A stretch of 51,262 bases of DNA from contig NZ_AKIY01000004.1 in the NCBI RefSeq assembly GCF_000282615.1, positions 1-51,262 on the forward strand. The letters run 5' to 3'. The notes under the pieces were generated by a model. The model ran no database searches. It had not been told where the DNA came from and saw only the letters and a list, made by a program, of their open reading frames with translations. A program made the translations under genes and the position numbers. This document shows positions 24,901 to 32,525 of this stretch, piece after piece. This stretch comes from Bradyrhizobium sp. YR681 (lineage in GTDB: Bacteria > Pseudomonadota > Alphaproteobacteria > Rhizobiales > Xanthobacteraceae). The stretch's first letter is position 1, and each line of letters opens with the position of its first letter.

Positions 24901-26006
24901 CGGAAGGAGAGGAAAAGCTTGGCCTTGTTGGAAGGATCGGCAGCGTACTGGAAGAGCATCTGCAAATCGCTCTGGTCGTGCGCGTCATCGACGACGAGCA
25001 ACTTCTCCTTACCGCCCAAATCCTCAAGGCTTTTCTTTGTCAACTCGGCGTTGCGCGACAAGTAGCGGACAACGATGCCTTTGTTGTCGGCTTCGAACGC
25101 CTCGACGGCCTGTTTGAGAACGCGTGACTTGCCGGACCCGCCGGTGCCGATCAGCAGGACTGCTGAAACGCTCGGTTCACTTAGAGCCTGCTTCAGGGCG
25201 TCGAGGTCGCCCCGGCGGCCGACGAGGTTCCAGACATGGTTGAACACGCCCTCAGCGTTGTTGAAGGCGGCAAAGAATTCGTCGCTGGTTTCCCAGGGGC
25301 CTGCTTCATTGACACCGAGGAGTGCGAAGCGCTGACCCCGAAAGAAGATATCGACCAGCCTCACCTGATCGGCGATGGGGAACTGGCGGATCTTGTAGGA
25401 GATGTCTTCGCGGTCCCAGATTTCCCAATCCGGATGACTCTTGATGACCGCGCGGTCTTGCGGGCTCGCGATCTTGGTCAGCAACAGGACCTTTTTCGCG
25501 GCCGCCGCCGTGTGTTTGGCGACTGCGTCGCGCACTTTTTGAGGGCCGAATTGATCGACGCGCTTGCATTGAAAGCTGAACGTCGTGCCGTCGGGGAAGT
25601 TGGCGGTAACGTCGAGGCCATCTTGGGTGTGTCCCTGTCCGCCGGCATGTTCGACGCGGGCTTCGGGGTACATGGCCTGTAAGAAGTGCCGACAGAAGCG
25701 TTCAAAGCTGTCCGGCGTAAGTCCGTCAATCGGGAATGGCTGGTCAAAACTCACCACCGCCGTCTTTTGGGTGAAGCCCGCCGCAGTGAAGAGGTCGGCC
25801 ACCTCAGCCTTCAGCACGGCTGCGATGAGAGGCATCTGCTTGTCGCGCGGGCGGGATAGGCCCGCCTCCCACCTGCTCACCGTTTGCTGGCTGCTTTTGA
25901 CGAGGGTCGCCAATTCGGCTTGGCTCTCGATTCCCGCCTTTTGGCGGAGTTCTACCAAAAGCCTTCCGAGCGCATCGTATGGAGGTGGTGCCATTTCATT
26001 ACTCAT
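21972..26006 (-). CDS. XRE-HTH / Mrr-like nuclease / STAND ATPase fusion
   Basis: Numbering from GTG 26066; the start is uncertain, with ATG 26006 or 26024 more likely than the GTG. Residues 31-95 are an XRE helix-turn-helix (Q-A-E-L-A-T-L-V-K-S-S-Q-Q-T-V-S-R-W-E). Residues 115-225 are an Mrr-like PD-(D/E)xK nuclease with D152 and Q166-C-K168. Residues 280-480 are a STAND-type P-loop ATPase with Walker A G-T-G-G-S-G-K-S (307-314) and Walker B L-L-V-V-D-D (356-361). About 850 residues of helical, HEAT-like repeats follow as the probable sensor. Nuclease plus STAND plus repeats is the plan of Avs anti-phage proteins, which oligomerise on sensing phage proteins and cut DNA. The fused XRE domain is unusual. 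Divergent from fic. Confidence 0.82.
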   Translation of the reverse strand: MSNEMAPPPYDALGRLLVELRQKAGIESQAELATLVKSSQQTVSRWEAGLSRPRDKQMPLIAAVLKAEVADLFTAAGFTQKTAVVSFDQPFPIDGLTPDSFERFCRHFLQAMYPEARVEHAGGQGHTQDGLDVTANFPDGTTFSFQCKRVDQFGPQKVRDAVAKHTAAAAKKVLLLTKIASPQDRAVIKSHPDWEIWDREDISYKIRQFPIADQVRLVDIFFRGQRFALLGVNEAGPWETSDEFFAAFNNAEGVFNHVWNLVGRRGDLDALKQALSEPSVSAVLLIGTGGSGKSRVLKQAVEAFEADNKGIVVRYLSRNAELTKKSLEDLGGKEKLLVVDDAHDQSDLQMLFQYAADPSNKAKLFLSFRPYGLDHIKAQASIFSLVGPSLREIVLERLTQAESEQLAGQVLKKHGGPISAAKDIARLTRDCPLATVVGAQVVAKEKRRLDLAQHEDTFRTLLFSRFQTIIAGQIGNKSEAETIKNVLRMLALLQPIHPEDSALLHVIEQVENVKPHDASRIMRLLTEAGVLFKRGAQFRLSPDVLADYIIEEHCVGALGASSGYAETVFAHASEKQAEHLLINLSRLDWRRSNGDPSNSKLVDGVWSKLKPERDYSDPHIKAVAAVAYYQPSKAIEFAERLIHEGKFLQQLPEILRNAAFNFAQVRPACEALWELGKHDSRPLAQHPEHPIRILAELCEVQPNKPLVYNEAIVDFGLSLLERPDAWQYAYTPLDILTPIFDTEGHITESHNFSLTFKPHFVRVEAIKSLRAKVLTQIIDLLFDPEIRIGVLAADALSKAFRYPMGMFNSTVSPKTRDEWTGVFVEGLSALEAALRARPVDDLVQLSVWKAISWHIQYGKGDATDAARRLQAGLPKSLGFRTLTVLVDGHGIEFRRIDPIKHREKWAAHISTLVSDLETTYPGAEARRAFIGNLLASIARNYKRSSAVPYTLYEALTRSSIEFGRATLANALAHSESETARFLPGALIALWDHSPDEARAAIEKLLATGREQFLASVAQAYYRLLASGLYNEADIAVLRSLLSNPNASVVRNAINALTTLPEENVSLVIELTRAANIGESEQLADELLTVFSFNGLFKHLAKEDVECLLDKLMAIAELDGHWVEEFLAQASQAFPRETMNFFMRRVDRAGENEEWKYRPINHGPYGHVPLRFHDSGIYPELLRTVAEWMRAGKGKPFLFGYRARELFETCFRPFDGETVKFLEEWIATSDEQDMDLIAGILNEAHHSFVFTHRPFVERYLEKAKQVGPEALKRAIGALFSSAISGVRSGAAGEPMPRDVSMKEQSEQILQSLPRFSPAHKLYDGIRKHAEEGLAESRHVRESFED

Positions 26007-26149
26007 TTGTAGGGTAATACCCATAAAATGAGTGAATGCATAGCCATGTGTGCTCAGAAAACGCACTGGTCGGTGATGAGTTATAGCATGGCTTTCTATA
26101 GCTCATTTGGCCATCTAGAGTGAGTTATAGAAAGGAGCGCTATAACTCA
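26001..26149. promoter_or_regulatory. Three dyads between the STAND and fic genes
   Basis: O1 at 26077-26105: TGAGTTATAG, 9-base gap, CTATAGCTCA (one mismatch). O2 at 26121-26149: TGAGTTATAG, 9-base gap, CTATAACTCA (perfect). Their centres are 44 bp apart. O3 at 26001-26033: ACTCATTT and AAATGAGT flanking the palindrome GGGTAATACCC (26012-26022). O2 covers the fic ribosome site and start codon; O3 covers both likely starts of the STAND gene. Control of both genes by the XRE domain is the natural inference. Confidence 0.75.
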
Positions 26150-27276
26150 TGTCCTGGAACTGGGAAGAGCCGACCTGGCCCCAATTTACCTATGAAGCGG
26201 CCGCCCTTGAGCCGCTGGAGGCTGAATTCCTGCTCCGCTCAGGAGAGTTTATCGGCGCCTTCAAGCATGTCCGCCCGGACGACCAGGAGAACCTGCGGAT
26301 TGAACTCATCAGCGAGGAGGCTCTGAAAACTTCGGAAATCGAGGGTGAGATCCTGAACCGTGACAGCGTCCAGTCGTCGTTGCGGCACCAGTTCGGCCTT
26401 GGTGATGGACAAGCCGGCGCGCCTCCTGCGGAACGAGGAATCGCGCAGATGATGGTCGACCTGTATCTCAACTTCGCTGGGCCGCTGACCGACGAGACCA
26501 TGTTCGGGTGGCACAGCATGTTGATGAGCGGGGATCGGACCATCAAGACGATCGGAGCTTACCGCACACATCCTGAACCCATGGAAGTGGTCTCCGGGCC
26601 AATCGGCCGGCGCAAAATACACTTTGAGGCGCCGCCCTCTGATCGCATGGCGGCGGAAATGGGCGCGTTCATAAAGTGGTTTAACGGCTCCGGGCCGGAC
26701 GGCATGCTACCGTTGCCGGCAATTACGCGCTCCGCCCTCGCGCACCTCTATTTCGTCAGTGTGCACCCATTCGAAGATGGGAATGGCCGGATCGGTCGTG
26801 CGCTGGCGGAAAAATCACTCGCGCAAAATCTAGGACAGCCGACCCTCATTGCGTTGGCCTACACGATCGAACGCAAGCGGAAGGCCTACTACGAGGCCCT
26901 TGAACGCAACAATAAGCGCATGGAGATCACCGATTGGCTGCTCTACTTCGGCAGCACCATCCTCGAAGCGCAGGAAAATACCAACAAGCGGGTGGATTTC
27001 TACATCGCGAAGACGAAGTTCTATGAGCGTCTGCGCGGGCAATTCAACGACCGCCAGGAGAAGGTCATTGCCCGAATGTTCAAAGAGGGAATTGACGGCT
27101 TCAAGGGTGGTCTAAGCGCGGAGAATTACATCACGATCACAAAGGCGCCCCGCGCGACGACAACACGTGACCTTCAGGACCTCGTCGCCAAAGGCGCGCT
27201 AACCAGAACGGGCGAGCTCCGGCATACGCGCTATCACCTGAACCTAGGTGAGCCCACGCCTCCAGCTCGCGCCTGA
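26149..27276 (+). CDS. fic: Fic-family AMPylase-like protein
   Basis: 375 residues from ATG 26149, with AAAGGAG upstream. The N-terminus W-N-W-E-E-P-T-W-P matches DUF4172, often fused to Fic. An inhibitory helix T-S-E-I-E-G is at 61-66 (class II type, before the Fic core). The complete catalytic motif H-P-F-E-D-G-N-G-R-I-G-R is at 206-217, with the flap region G-A-Y-R-T-H upstream. A C-terminal winged-helix-like segment follows (about 300-375). With all catalytic residues present it should transfer AMP or another nucleotide moiety to a protein once the inhibitory glutamate is displaced. Adjacency to the STAND protein suggests a joint system. Confidence 0.87.
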   Translation: MSWNWEEPTWPQFTYEAAALEPLEAEFLLRSGEFIGAFKHVRPDDQENLRIELISEEALKTSEIEGEILNRDSVQSSLRHQFGLGDGQAGAPPAERGIAQMMVDLYLNFAGPLTDETMFGWHSMLMSGDRTIKTIGAYRTHPEPMEVVSGPIGRRKIHFEAPPSDRMAAEMGAFIKWFNGSGPDGMLPLPAITRSALAHLYFVSVHPFEDGNGRIGRALAEKSLAQNLGQPTLIALAYTIERKRKAYYEALERNNKRMEITDWLLYFGSTILEAQENTNKRVDFYIAKTKFYERLRGQFNDRQEKVIARMFKEGIDGFKGGLSAENYITITKAPRATTTRDLQDLVAKGALTRTGELRHTRYHLNLGEPTPPARA

Positions 27277-27533
27277 TCGGAAAACGGTGGATGTTCGGCT
27301 GACTATTACACGAAACGAAGCTCGGAACGCGAGGCGAGGTCAACAATGACGGCAATATGCTCTGCGCCTCGAAGCCGACCCTCTCGCACGCCGAATATGA
27401 CCAGCCCGCAAGCCAAGGGTAGCGAGCTGATGTATCGCGTATCGTTTCGGTAATCTCATGCTCTTAAAGGCGCGCGCCGGCCGAAGCCGACGGCGCCCCT
27501 AAGTTTGCCGAGCCTGACGTCGCGATCAACTCG

Positions 27534-27716
27534 TTAGCGGAAGAATGAACTCGGTAAACGGTCCCACGGGTTCTCTTCGTCCTGCCCGCCGTAACGGCTA
27601 TGGAGGTAACGAAGCTCATCGCGAACGGCTTGCGGATTGGAATTTGCCAACACAAGCAGCGTGCGCACTTCACGAGGACTTAAGCGGTAATGATACGGCT
27701 CCGGATATCGGGACAT
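27534..27716 (-). CDS. Small hypothetical protein
   Basis: 60 residues from ATG 27716, with AAAGGG upstream. Reads as real protein: Y-H-Y-R-L-S-P-R-E-V-R-T-L-L-V-L-A-N-S-N-P, then L-R-Y-L-H-S-R-Y-G-G and N-P-W-D. Helical. I think similar proteins exist in Bradyrhizobium but cannot name a family. Its long leader contains three hairpins and, about 400 bp upstream, a LexA-type box in matching orientation. Confidence 0.55.
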   Translation of the reverse strand: MSRYPEPYHYRLSPREVRTLLVLANSNPQAVRDELRYLHSRYGGQDEENPWDRLPSSFFR

Positions 27717-27766
27717 GTTGTGACCCTTTGCGTTGAGGCCGAAGGATCATGCCGACCCGAAAAGCA

Positions 27767-28039
27767 AATGGCCGCGCACACGCGCGGCCATTGAGGCTCT
27801 TCGAAATTGTCAGGAGTAGCTATTCCTGGGTCGGCCATGACTCTCACTGTGTCTAGGGACTTTGTAGAGGCGGCGTGGCGTCCGCAGCCGAGTCTCGATC
27901 TCGGTTAACCGTTAAGATACCAATGACGAAGCAAGGGAGTCAACGATTGAGACGAACGAAGACCCCCGCGGCATAAGCCACGAGGGTCTTCGAAGAGGCA
28001 TCGGGCCTCAAATGATCCCCAGGTCGCCACAACCTGGGG
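27767..28039 (-). other. Leader with three strong hairpins
   Basis: Perfect stems: AATGGCCGCG/CGCGGCCATT at 27767-27792 (6-base loop), CGAAGACCC/GGGTCTTCG at 27957-27992 (18-base loop), and CCCCAGGT/ACCTGGGG at 28017-28039 (7-base loop). No coding sequence fits the 430 bp around them. They could be terminators, an attenuating leader, or a small RNA transcribed on the minus strand from the LexA-type box at 28114. Confidence 0.5.
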
Positions 28040-28113
28040 GCTTTGGCTTCGCCCTAGACAACGGCCGACGTCAAAGCAACTCGAAAAGGGTCAAATGAAA
28101 GATCAGTAGTCCA

Positions 28114-28128
28114 GAACAAAATGAGAAC
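28114..28128 (-). promoter_or_regulatory. LexA-type SOS box (minus orientation)
   Basis: GAAC-AAAATGA-GAAC, read on the minus strand, is GTTC-TCATTTT-GTTC, identical over 15 bases to 8772-8786. It points to the hairpin leader and the 60-residue gene ending at 27534. Confidence 0.65.
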
Positions 28129-28142
28129 AAGGCTTCTTTTAG

Positions 28143-28346
28143 TCAAACGAAAAATGCGCCGGTGCACCCGGCGTGCCGCTCATTGGGTGCCGCAGCACCG
28201 TGACCAGAACCCTTCTGTCTTGATCCGCCTTCGCCTGCAATCTCAGCAAAAATGGCTGACCTGGAGGATGACGAGGTGACACTCAGCTTGGAAAACTGCC
28301 AAGGCAGTCCTCGGGACGATTCGATCAAGTTTTTGAATCGAGTCAA
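28143..28346 (-). CDS. Doubtful small ORF
   Basis: 67 residues from TTG 28346, with only GGGAAAAAAGG upstream. Contains I-F-A-E-I-A-G-E-G-G-S-R-Q-K-G-S-G-H-G, which looks more like protein than chance, but the start signals are poor and no family is recognised. The LexA-type box lies 15 bp beyond its stop. Confidence 0.25.
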   Translation of the reverse strand: MTRFKNLIESSRGLPWQFSKLSVTSSSSRSAIFAEIAGEGGSRQKGSGHGAAAPNERHAGCTGAFFV

Positions 28347-28751
28347 GCCTTTTTTCCCAGAACGAAGTCAGCTACCGGCGATAAGATGTGCGTTTGAGAT
28401 CGCTCTGCCACCGCCCGAATCAACACCATCATTGAATCACAATGCGTAGGGCCGTCCAACGTACTTGGCGCCCATATTTGGTGGATATCGCCTCGGAAAG
28501 CCAAATGAGCCCGGGACAAGGCAGCGAGCGCACACAGGGGCGATACAATGGCGAAAGCTACCGGTTGCCTAGGTATCGCCAATCTTTAAATGGCAGCCAG
28601 GCCAAGACCGAAATGCGGGGAGAAAATGCCCGAAAGCGTGGCGGACTGCTTGACCGTCAAAATGCGTCCGTTCTAATTTTGTTCTCAAGGAGCGCGGCCG
28701 ATTCTAGCCACGGCCCCCTTTGAATAACAGCGTCCCTAATCGGCCAGGACC
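28347..28751. other. Intergenic region upstream of the DUF2130 gene
   Basis: No credible gene on either strand. The only recognisable element is the LexA-type box near its right end, entered separately. Confidence 0.4.
28670..28684 (+). promoter_or_regulatory. LexA-type SOS box before the DUF2130 gene
   Basis: GTTC-TAATTTT-GTTC lies 67 bp before the start of the downstream gene and differs from the other two boxes by one base in the spacer. The position suits a promoter operator. Confidence 0.7.
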
Positions 28752-30161
28752 ATGCACGAGATCATCTGCCCCCACTGTACCAAGGCCTTCAAGGTCGATG
28801 AGTCCGGTTTTGCGGATATTTTGAAGCAGGTCCGGGACGCCGATTTCGCGGAGCAGCTCCACGAACGGCTGGAATTGGCCGAGCGTGACAAGCAAAGCGC
28901 TGTGGAGCTGGCTAAGGCCCAGGTCAGCGGCGATCTCCAAAAGACCGCGGCGGCCAAGGATGCAGAAATCCAAGAGCTGAAGTCCAAGCTTGAGGGGAGC
29001 GAAGTCTCGCAGAGGCTTGCCGTCAACGAAGCGCTCAGTGCCGTTGAAAAAGAGCGTGACACACTCGCGAACGCATTGGCGCAAGCCGAACGCGAGAAGA
29101 AGGCGGCCTCAGAGCTCGCTGAGGCGCTTTTGGACGGCGAGCTGCACAAAGTCTCGGCCGCCAAAGAAAAAGAAATCCAGGAGCTGAAGGCCAAGCTTCA
29201 GGCCGTCGAACTGGAGAGGAAGCTCGCCGTAACCGAAGCCGTTGGTGCCATTGAAAAAGAGCGCGACGAGCTGAAGAACGGCATCGAGCGGGTCCAGCTT
29301 GAAAAGCAGCTCTCCGAGCAGTCGCTCAAGGACAAGTATGAGACCCAGATCAAGGATCGCGACGACGCGATCGAGCGCCTCAAGGATATGAAGGCCCGCC
29401 TGTCGACCAAGATGGTTGGCGAGACCCTCGAACAGCACTGCGAGACCGAGTTCAACCGCGTGCGCTCGATGGCCTTCCCGCGGGCTTATTTCGAGAAAGA
29501 CAACGACGCGCGGAGCGGCAGCAAGGGCGATTACATCTTCCGCGACGCGGACGAAGCCGGCACCGAGCTCATCTCGATTATGTTCGAGATGAAGAACGAG
29601 AGCGACAAAACCGCCACGAAGAGCAGGAACGAGGATTTCCTCAAGGAGCTGGACCGCGATCGCACCGAGAAGGGGTGCGAGTACGCGATCCTGGTCTCAT
29701 TGCTCGAACCGGACAACGAACTCTACAACACAGGCATCGTCGACGTCTTCCACCGCTATCCCAAGATGTACGTCATCCGGCCACAGTTCTTCCTGCCGAT
29801 GATCACGCTGCTGCGGAATGCCTCGCTCAACTCCTTGAAATACCGGACCGAGCTGGCGCTGGTTAAGGCGCAGAATATCGACATCACCCAGTTTGAAAGC
29901 CAGTTGGAGACGTTCAAGACCGCGTTCTCAAAGAACTACGACCTCGCCTCTCGAAACTTCCAGACGGCGATCGCCGAAATCGACAAGTCGATCGACCATC
30001 TGCAGAAGACCAAGGATGCGTTGCTGGGTACAGATCGCAACCTGCGCCTTGCGAACGACAAGGCGCAGGACGTGACGATCAAGAAGCTGACAAAGGGCAA
30101 CCCGACCATGGCGGCGAAGTTTGCGGAGCTTAGGAGCCCGCCCGCTGAAGCGGCTGAATAA
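28752..30161 (+). CDS. DUF2130 protein, coiled coil with nuclease-like domain
   Basis: 469 residues. Starts M-H-E-I-I-C-P-H-C, a half zinc finger. Residues 40-225 are a long coiled coil with two tandem copies of a roughly 75-residue unit (E-I-Q-E-L-K-x-K-L, then A-V-E-K-E-R-D). Residues 230-400 are the DUF2130 domain with E-x-[16 protein letters not shown] and M-F-E-M-K-N-E, whose D...E-x-K spacing fits a PD-(D/E)xK nuclease. A helical tail follows. The biological role of the family is not established. The LexA-type box upstream and the neighbouring defence genes suggest DNA damage or conflict response. Confidence 0.85.
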   Translation: MHEIICPHCTKAFKVDESGFADILKQVRDADFAEQLHERLELAERDKQSAVELAKAQVSGDLQKTAAAKDAEIQELKSKLEGSEVSQRLAVNEALSAVEKERDTLANALAQAEREKKAASELAEALLDGELHKVSAAKEKEIQELKAKLQAVELERKLAVTEAVGAIEKERDELKNGIERVQLEKQLSEQSLKDKYETQIKDRDDAIERLKDMKARLSTKMVGETLEQHCETEFNRVRSMAFPRAYFEKDNDARSGSKGDYIFRDADEAGTELISIMFEMKNESDKTATKSRNEDFLKELDRDRTEKGCEYAILVSLLEPDNELYNTGIVDVFHRYPKMYVIRPQFFLPMITLLRNASLNSLKYRTELALVKAQNIDITQFESQLETFKTAFSKNYDLASRNFQTAIAEIDKSIDHLQKTKDALLGTDRNLRLANDKAQDVTIKKLTKGNPTMAAKFAELRSPPAEAAE

Positions 30162-30348
30162 GGCCATTTCCTCTCCTTGTTACGAAGAGGCCAAGTCGGC
30201 TGCGTGAAATCGTGCAATCGCATTCACGATTTTAAGGTCCCTTCCTGAAGGATTGGCGCTCAGCCGACGATAGTTGCGATTCTGCGCCGCACTCTGCTTG
30301 TCAGGACCAGGTAGTCCCCGCCCACATAGAAATGTGGTATAAGGCATC

Positions 30349-30645
30349 ATGCAAACGTCAGAGGTGATTTCACGCCTAAGGGCTGTAGAGCCGCAGTTGC
30401 GTGCGTTTGGCGTTGACGGGCTGTATCTCTTTGGTTCTTACGCCAGAAACGAAGCTGGCCCCGATTCTGACGTCGATGTCTTCATTGATAGGGCGCCCGG
30501 CACCAAGCTGGATCTCGACGCGTTCGTCGGCGCTTATGACGTTTTGAAATCCGCGCTGCCGGTCAACGTCGATTATGGCACGCGTACCGGCCTGTCGAAG
30601 CTCATCCGCGACCAGATCGAGATGGAAGCCATCCGTATTTTCTGA
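30349..30645 (+). CDS. mntA: MntA-type nucleotidyltransferase antitoxin
   Basis: 98 residues with the minimal nucleotidyltransferase signature G29-S30-x10-D41-V-D43. In type VII toxin-antitoxin pairs MntA transfers AMP to the HepT toxin and so inactivates it. It precedes hepT directly, with TGATG overlap at 30643-30647. Signature and length are intact, so activity is expected. Confidence 0.85.
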   Translation: MQTSEVISRLRAVEPQLRAFGVDGLYLFGSYARNEAGPDSDVDVFIDRAPGTKLDLDAFVGAYDVLKSALPVNVDYGTRTGLSKLIRDQIEMEAIRIF

Positions 30646-31007
30646 TGGCACCCAGCAAGACGCCCGCTATCCGTCTTTTGCACATCATCGGTGAAGCCGA
30701 GGCCATCAATCGCGCGCTTGATGGCGTGTTGAGGATGGATTTCGAGGATTCCTGGGTGCTGCAGCGCGCAGTAGAGCATGGGCTGCTCATTATCTCGGAA
30801 GCTGCGAAATCGCTGCCTTCCGATCTCAAAGACAATGCGCCCAACGTTGCATGGCGCAAGATTGAGACGTTGGGCAATTTCCTGCGCCATGAGTACCGCG
30901 ATGTCGATCCTGAGCTGATCTGGAGCATCACGCAGGACTACTTGCCAAATTTCCTCGCGGCTGTGCGGCTTCTCGCGGAAAGCTTGCGTGAAGTGGAGTC
31001 GGTCTAG
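30645..31007 (+). CDS. hepT: HepT-like HEPN ribonuclease toxin
   Basis: 120 residues, DUF86/HepT fold. The usual R-x4-H-x-Y active site appears as G77-N-F-L-R-H82-E-Y84, so the expected arginine five residues before the histidine is glycine and an arginine stands next to the histidine. The Y modified by MntA (Y84) is present. This G-N-x-L-R-H-E-Y variant may be a natural subfamily; whether it cuts RNA needs a test. It is coupled to mntA and converges on the gajB end, 43 bp away. Confidence 0.82.
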   Translation: MAPSKTPAIRLLHIIGEAEAINRALDGVLRMDFEDSWVLQRAVEHGLLIISEAAKSLPSDLKDNAPNVAWRKIETLGNFLRHEYRDVDPELIWSITQDYLPNFLAAVRLLAESLREVESV

Positions 31008-31049
31008 CTTTCTTGCACCAGCTCCTAACTTGGGCTGGCAGGCATCCAT

Positions 31050-32525
31050 TCACCCATTGTTCGACCGCGCGCGCTTTCTAGAACTTTGCGAGGACTCGAC
31101 TTTCGCATTCAAGATCGGCGTTGCTGAAACGATAGTTATGGTTCGAGAGGCTCTGGTAAGGGCCACGTACAGGTCGTTGCGGCTCAGCTTCTCCGGTGCA
31201 ACGATGATGGCGTGATCGAATTGAAGGCCCTTTACCAGGAGCGTGCTTCCAACAGACCGTTGCGCCAAGCGCCGCCCGGCGTGCCGCAACTTGTTCTGAA
31301 CGTGCCAAGCGGCATCTGCGAGAGTTGAATGCTCACCAGCGATAAACAGCCTCAAGGTGTTCTGCAAGGCTGACAACAGTTCTCTCCGGAAAGCGATCAC
31401 GCCCGGCTGCCGACGCAGACACTCCAGCAGGCGGAGCACGTGGGCAAACTCGTTCGATGCAAGGACATCGAGAGCCGCGCGCTCGGCCTCAGTGAGCGCT
31501 TTCCTTGGCTTCCATCCCCCCGCCATGCGAGTCACTCGACGCTCGAAGGCGGCTTTCGCCAAACCCGACATGGCACCAGCTGCAAGATCTAGGACTGTAG
31601 TAAGCCGATCGCGGCCCGTACAAGCCTCAATTGTGTCAAGGAAGCTGCCCAGGGTTTGACAGGCTACCGGCTCGATTGCGGAGCATTTCAGCTTCGCCGC
31701 CAGCGAACCGCGGATGAGCTCGCTGGCCTTGTCGCCGATGACGATCAGCGTCTCTTCGCCCCGAAGCTTGACCGAACGTCCTGCCGATATATTCGCCTTA
31801 AGTAGGTCTTGCTTGGTCGACGACTGCGGAATGACGCGTGACACGCATCTCGGCGCCGCTGCCAGGTCGACGCGGTTTATCTGTTCCAGCTGCTCACGGA
31901 TGGCTATGAGCCAGCACCCTAGCTTGTCGTTCTTCACTCGCTTCCATCGCCAGGGCTCTCTAAGCGCACCAATCTCAGGAAAGTCAGTGGTAACGGTTTT
32001 CCAATCCGCGAGTTGCTCGTCGCGAAATCCAAAGATGGCCTGCAGCGGGTCGCCAAATATGCAAGTCGGTAGGTGTTGCGATAGCGCGAGGATCAATGCG
32101 TGCTGTTCGACTGTGCAGTCCTGATATTCGTCTACAAGCAGCCGTTGGTAAGATGCTTTCAAAACACTCGTGACGAATCCGCCGAGAACTAGTTGCGCAG
32201 CAGCGGCGTATACAGCCGGCCAATCCCCACCGCGTGGCTCGCGGGTTTTGAGCCCTGACCTCCGCGGGAAAGCTGCCGCAAATCTTAATGACCAACCTGC
32301 AATCGTCTCTAGGTCCGTGCGGTGAAGGCTGACGTGTTTTTCCTTCAGCCGCTGACGCAGTGTATCCACGCCAGCCAGGGTGTGAGTGAGAACAAGGCAT
32401 TTGGCTGGGCCGCCCGCGGCCTTTACCACGTCGGCAATGCAATCGGTCTTGCCGCAGCCGGCTGGGGCAACGACGGACCCGAGCCGCGAACTCAGAACCG
32501 CGTCGATGATGGGCTCATTGCTCAC
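31050..32525 (-). CDS. gajB: GajB-like UvrD-family helicase (Gabija)
   Basis: 491 residues, matching GajB (about 490). Walker A A-P-A-G-C-G-K-T at 20-27, Walker B L-L-V-D-E-Y-Q-D, Q-motif-like G-D-P-L-Q-A-I-F-G-F, and late UvrD motifs V-K-G-L-Q-F-D and Y-V-A-L-T-R-A. It lacks the large insertions of housekeeping UvrD/Rep. Its start overlaps the end of gajA by 11 bp. In Gabija, GajB associates with GajA and is thought to be activated by DNA ends to promote nicking and nucleotide depletion. Confidence 0.85.
   Translation of the reverse strand: MSNEPIIDAVLSSRLGSVVAPAGCGKTDCIADVVKAAGGPAKCLVLTHTLAGVDTLRQRLKEKHVSLHRTDLETIAGWSLRFAAAFPRRSGLKTREPRGGDWPAVYAAAAQLVLGGFVTSVLKASYQRLLVDEYQDCTVEQHALILALSQHLPTCIFGDPLQAIFGFRDEQLADWKTVTTDFPEIGALREPWRWKRVKNDKLGCWLIAIREQLEQINRVDLAAAPRCVSRVIPQSSTKQDLLKANISAGRSVKLRGEETLIVIGDKASELIRGSLAAKLKCSAIEPVACQTLGSFLDTIEACTGRDRLTTVLDLAAGAMSGLAKAAFERRVTRMAGGWKPRKALTEAERAALDVLASNEFAHVLRLLECLRRQPGVIAFRRELLSALQNTLRLFIAGEHSTLADAAWHVQNKLRHAGRRLAQRSVGSTLLVKGLQFDHAIIVAPEKLSRNDLYVALTRASRTITIVSATPILNAKVESSQSSRKRARSNNG

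Noticed and set aside
27782..27838. 54-codon minus ORF starting at 27838
   Set aside because: It runs through a perfect hairpin and into another frame of the 60-residue gene, and lacks a clear ribosome site.
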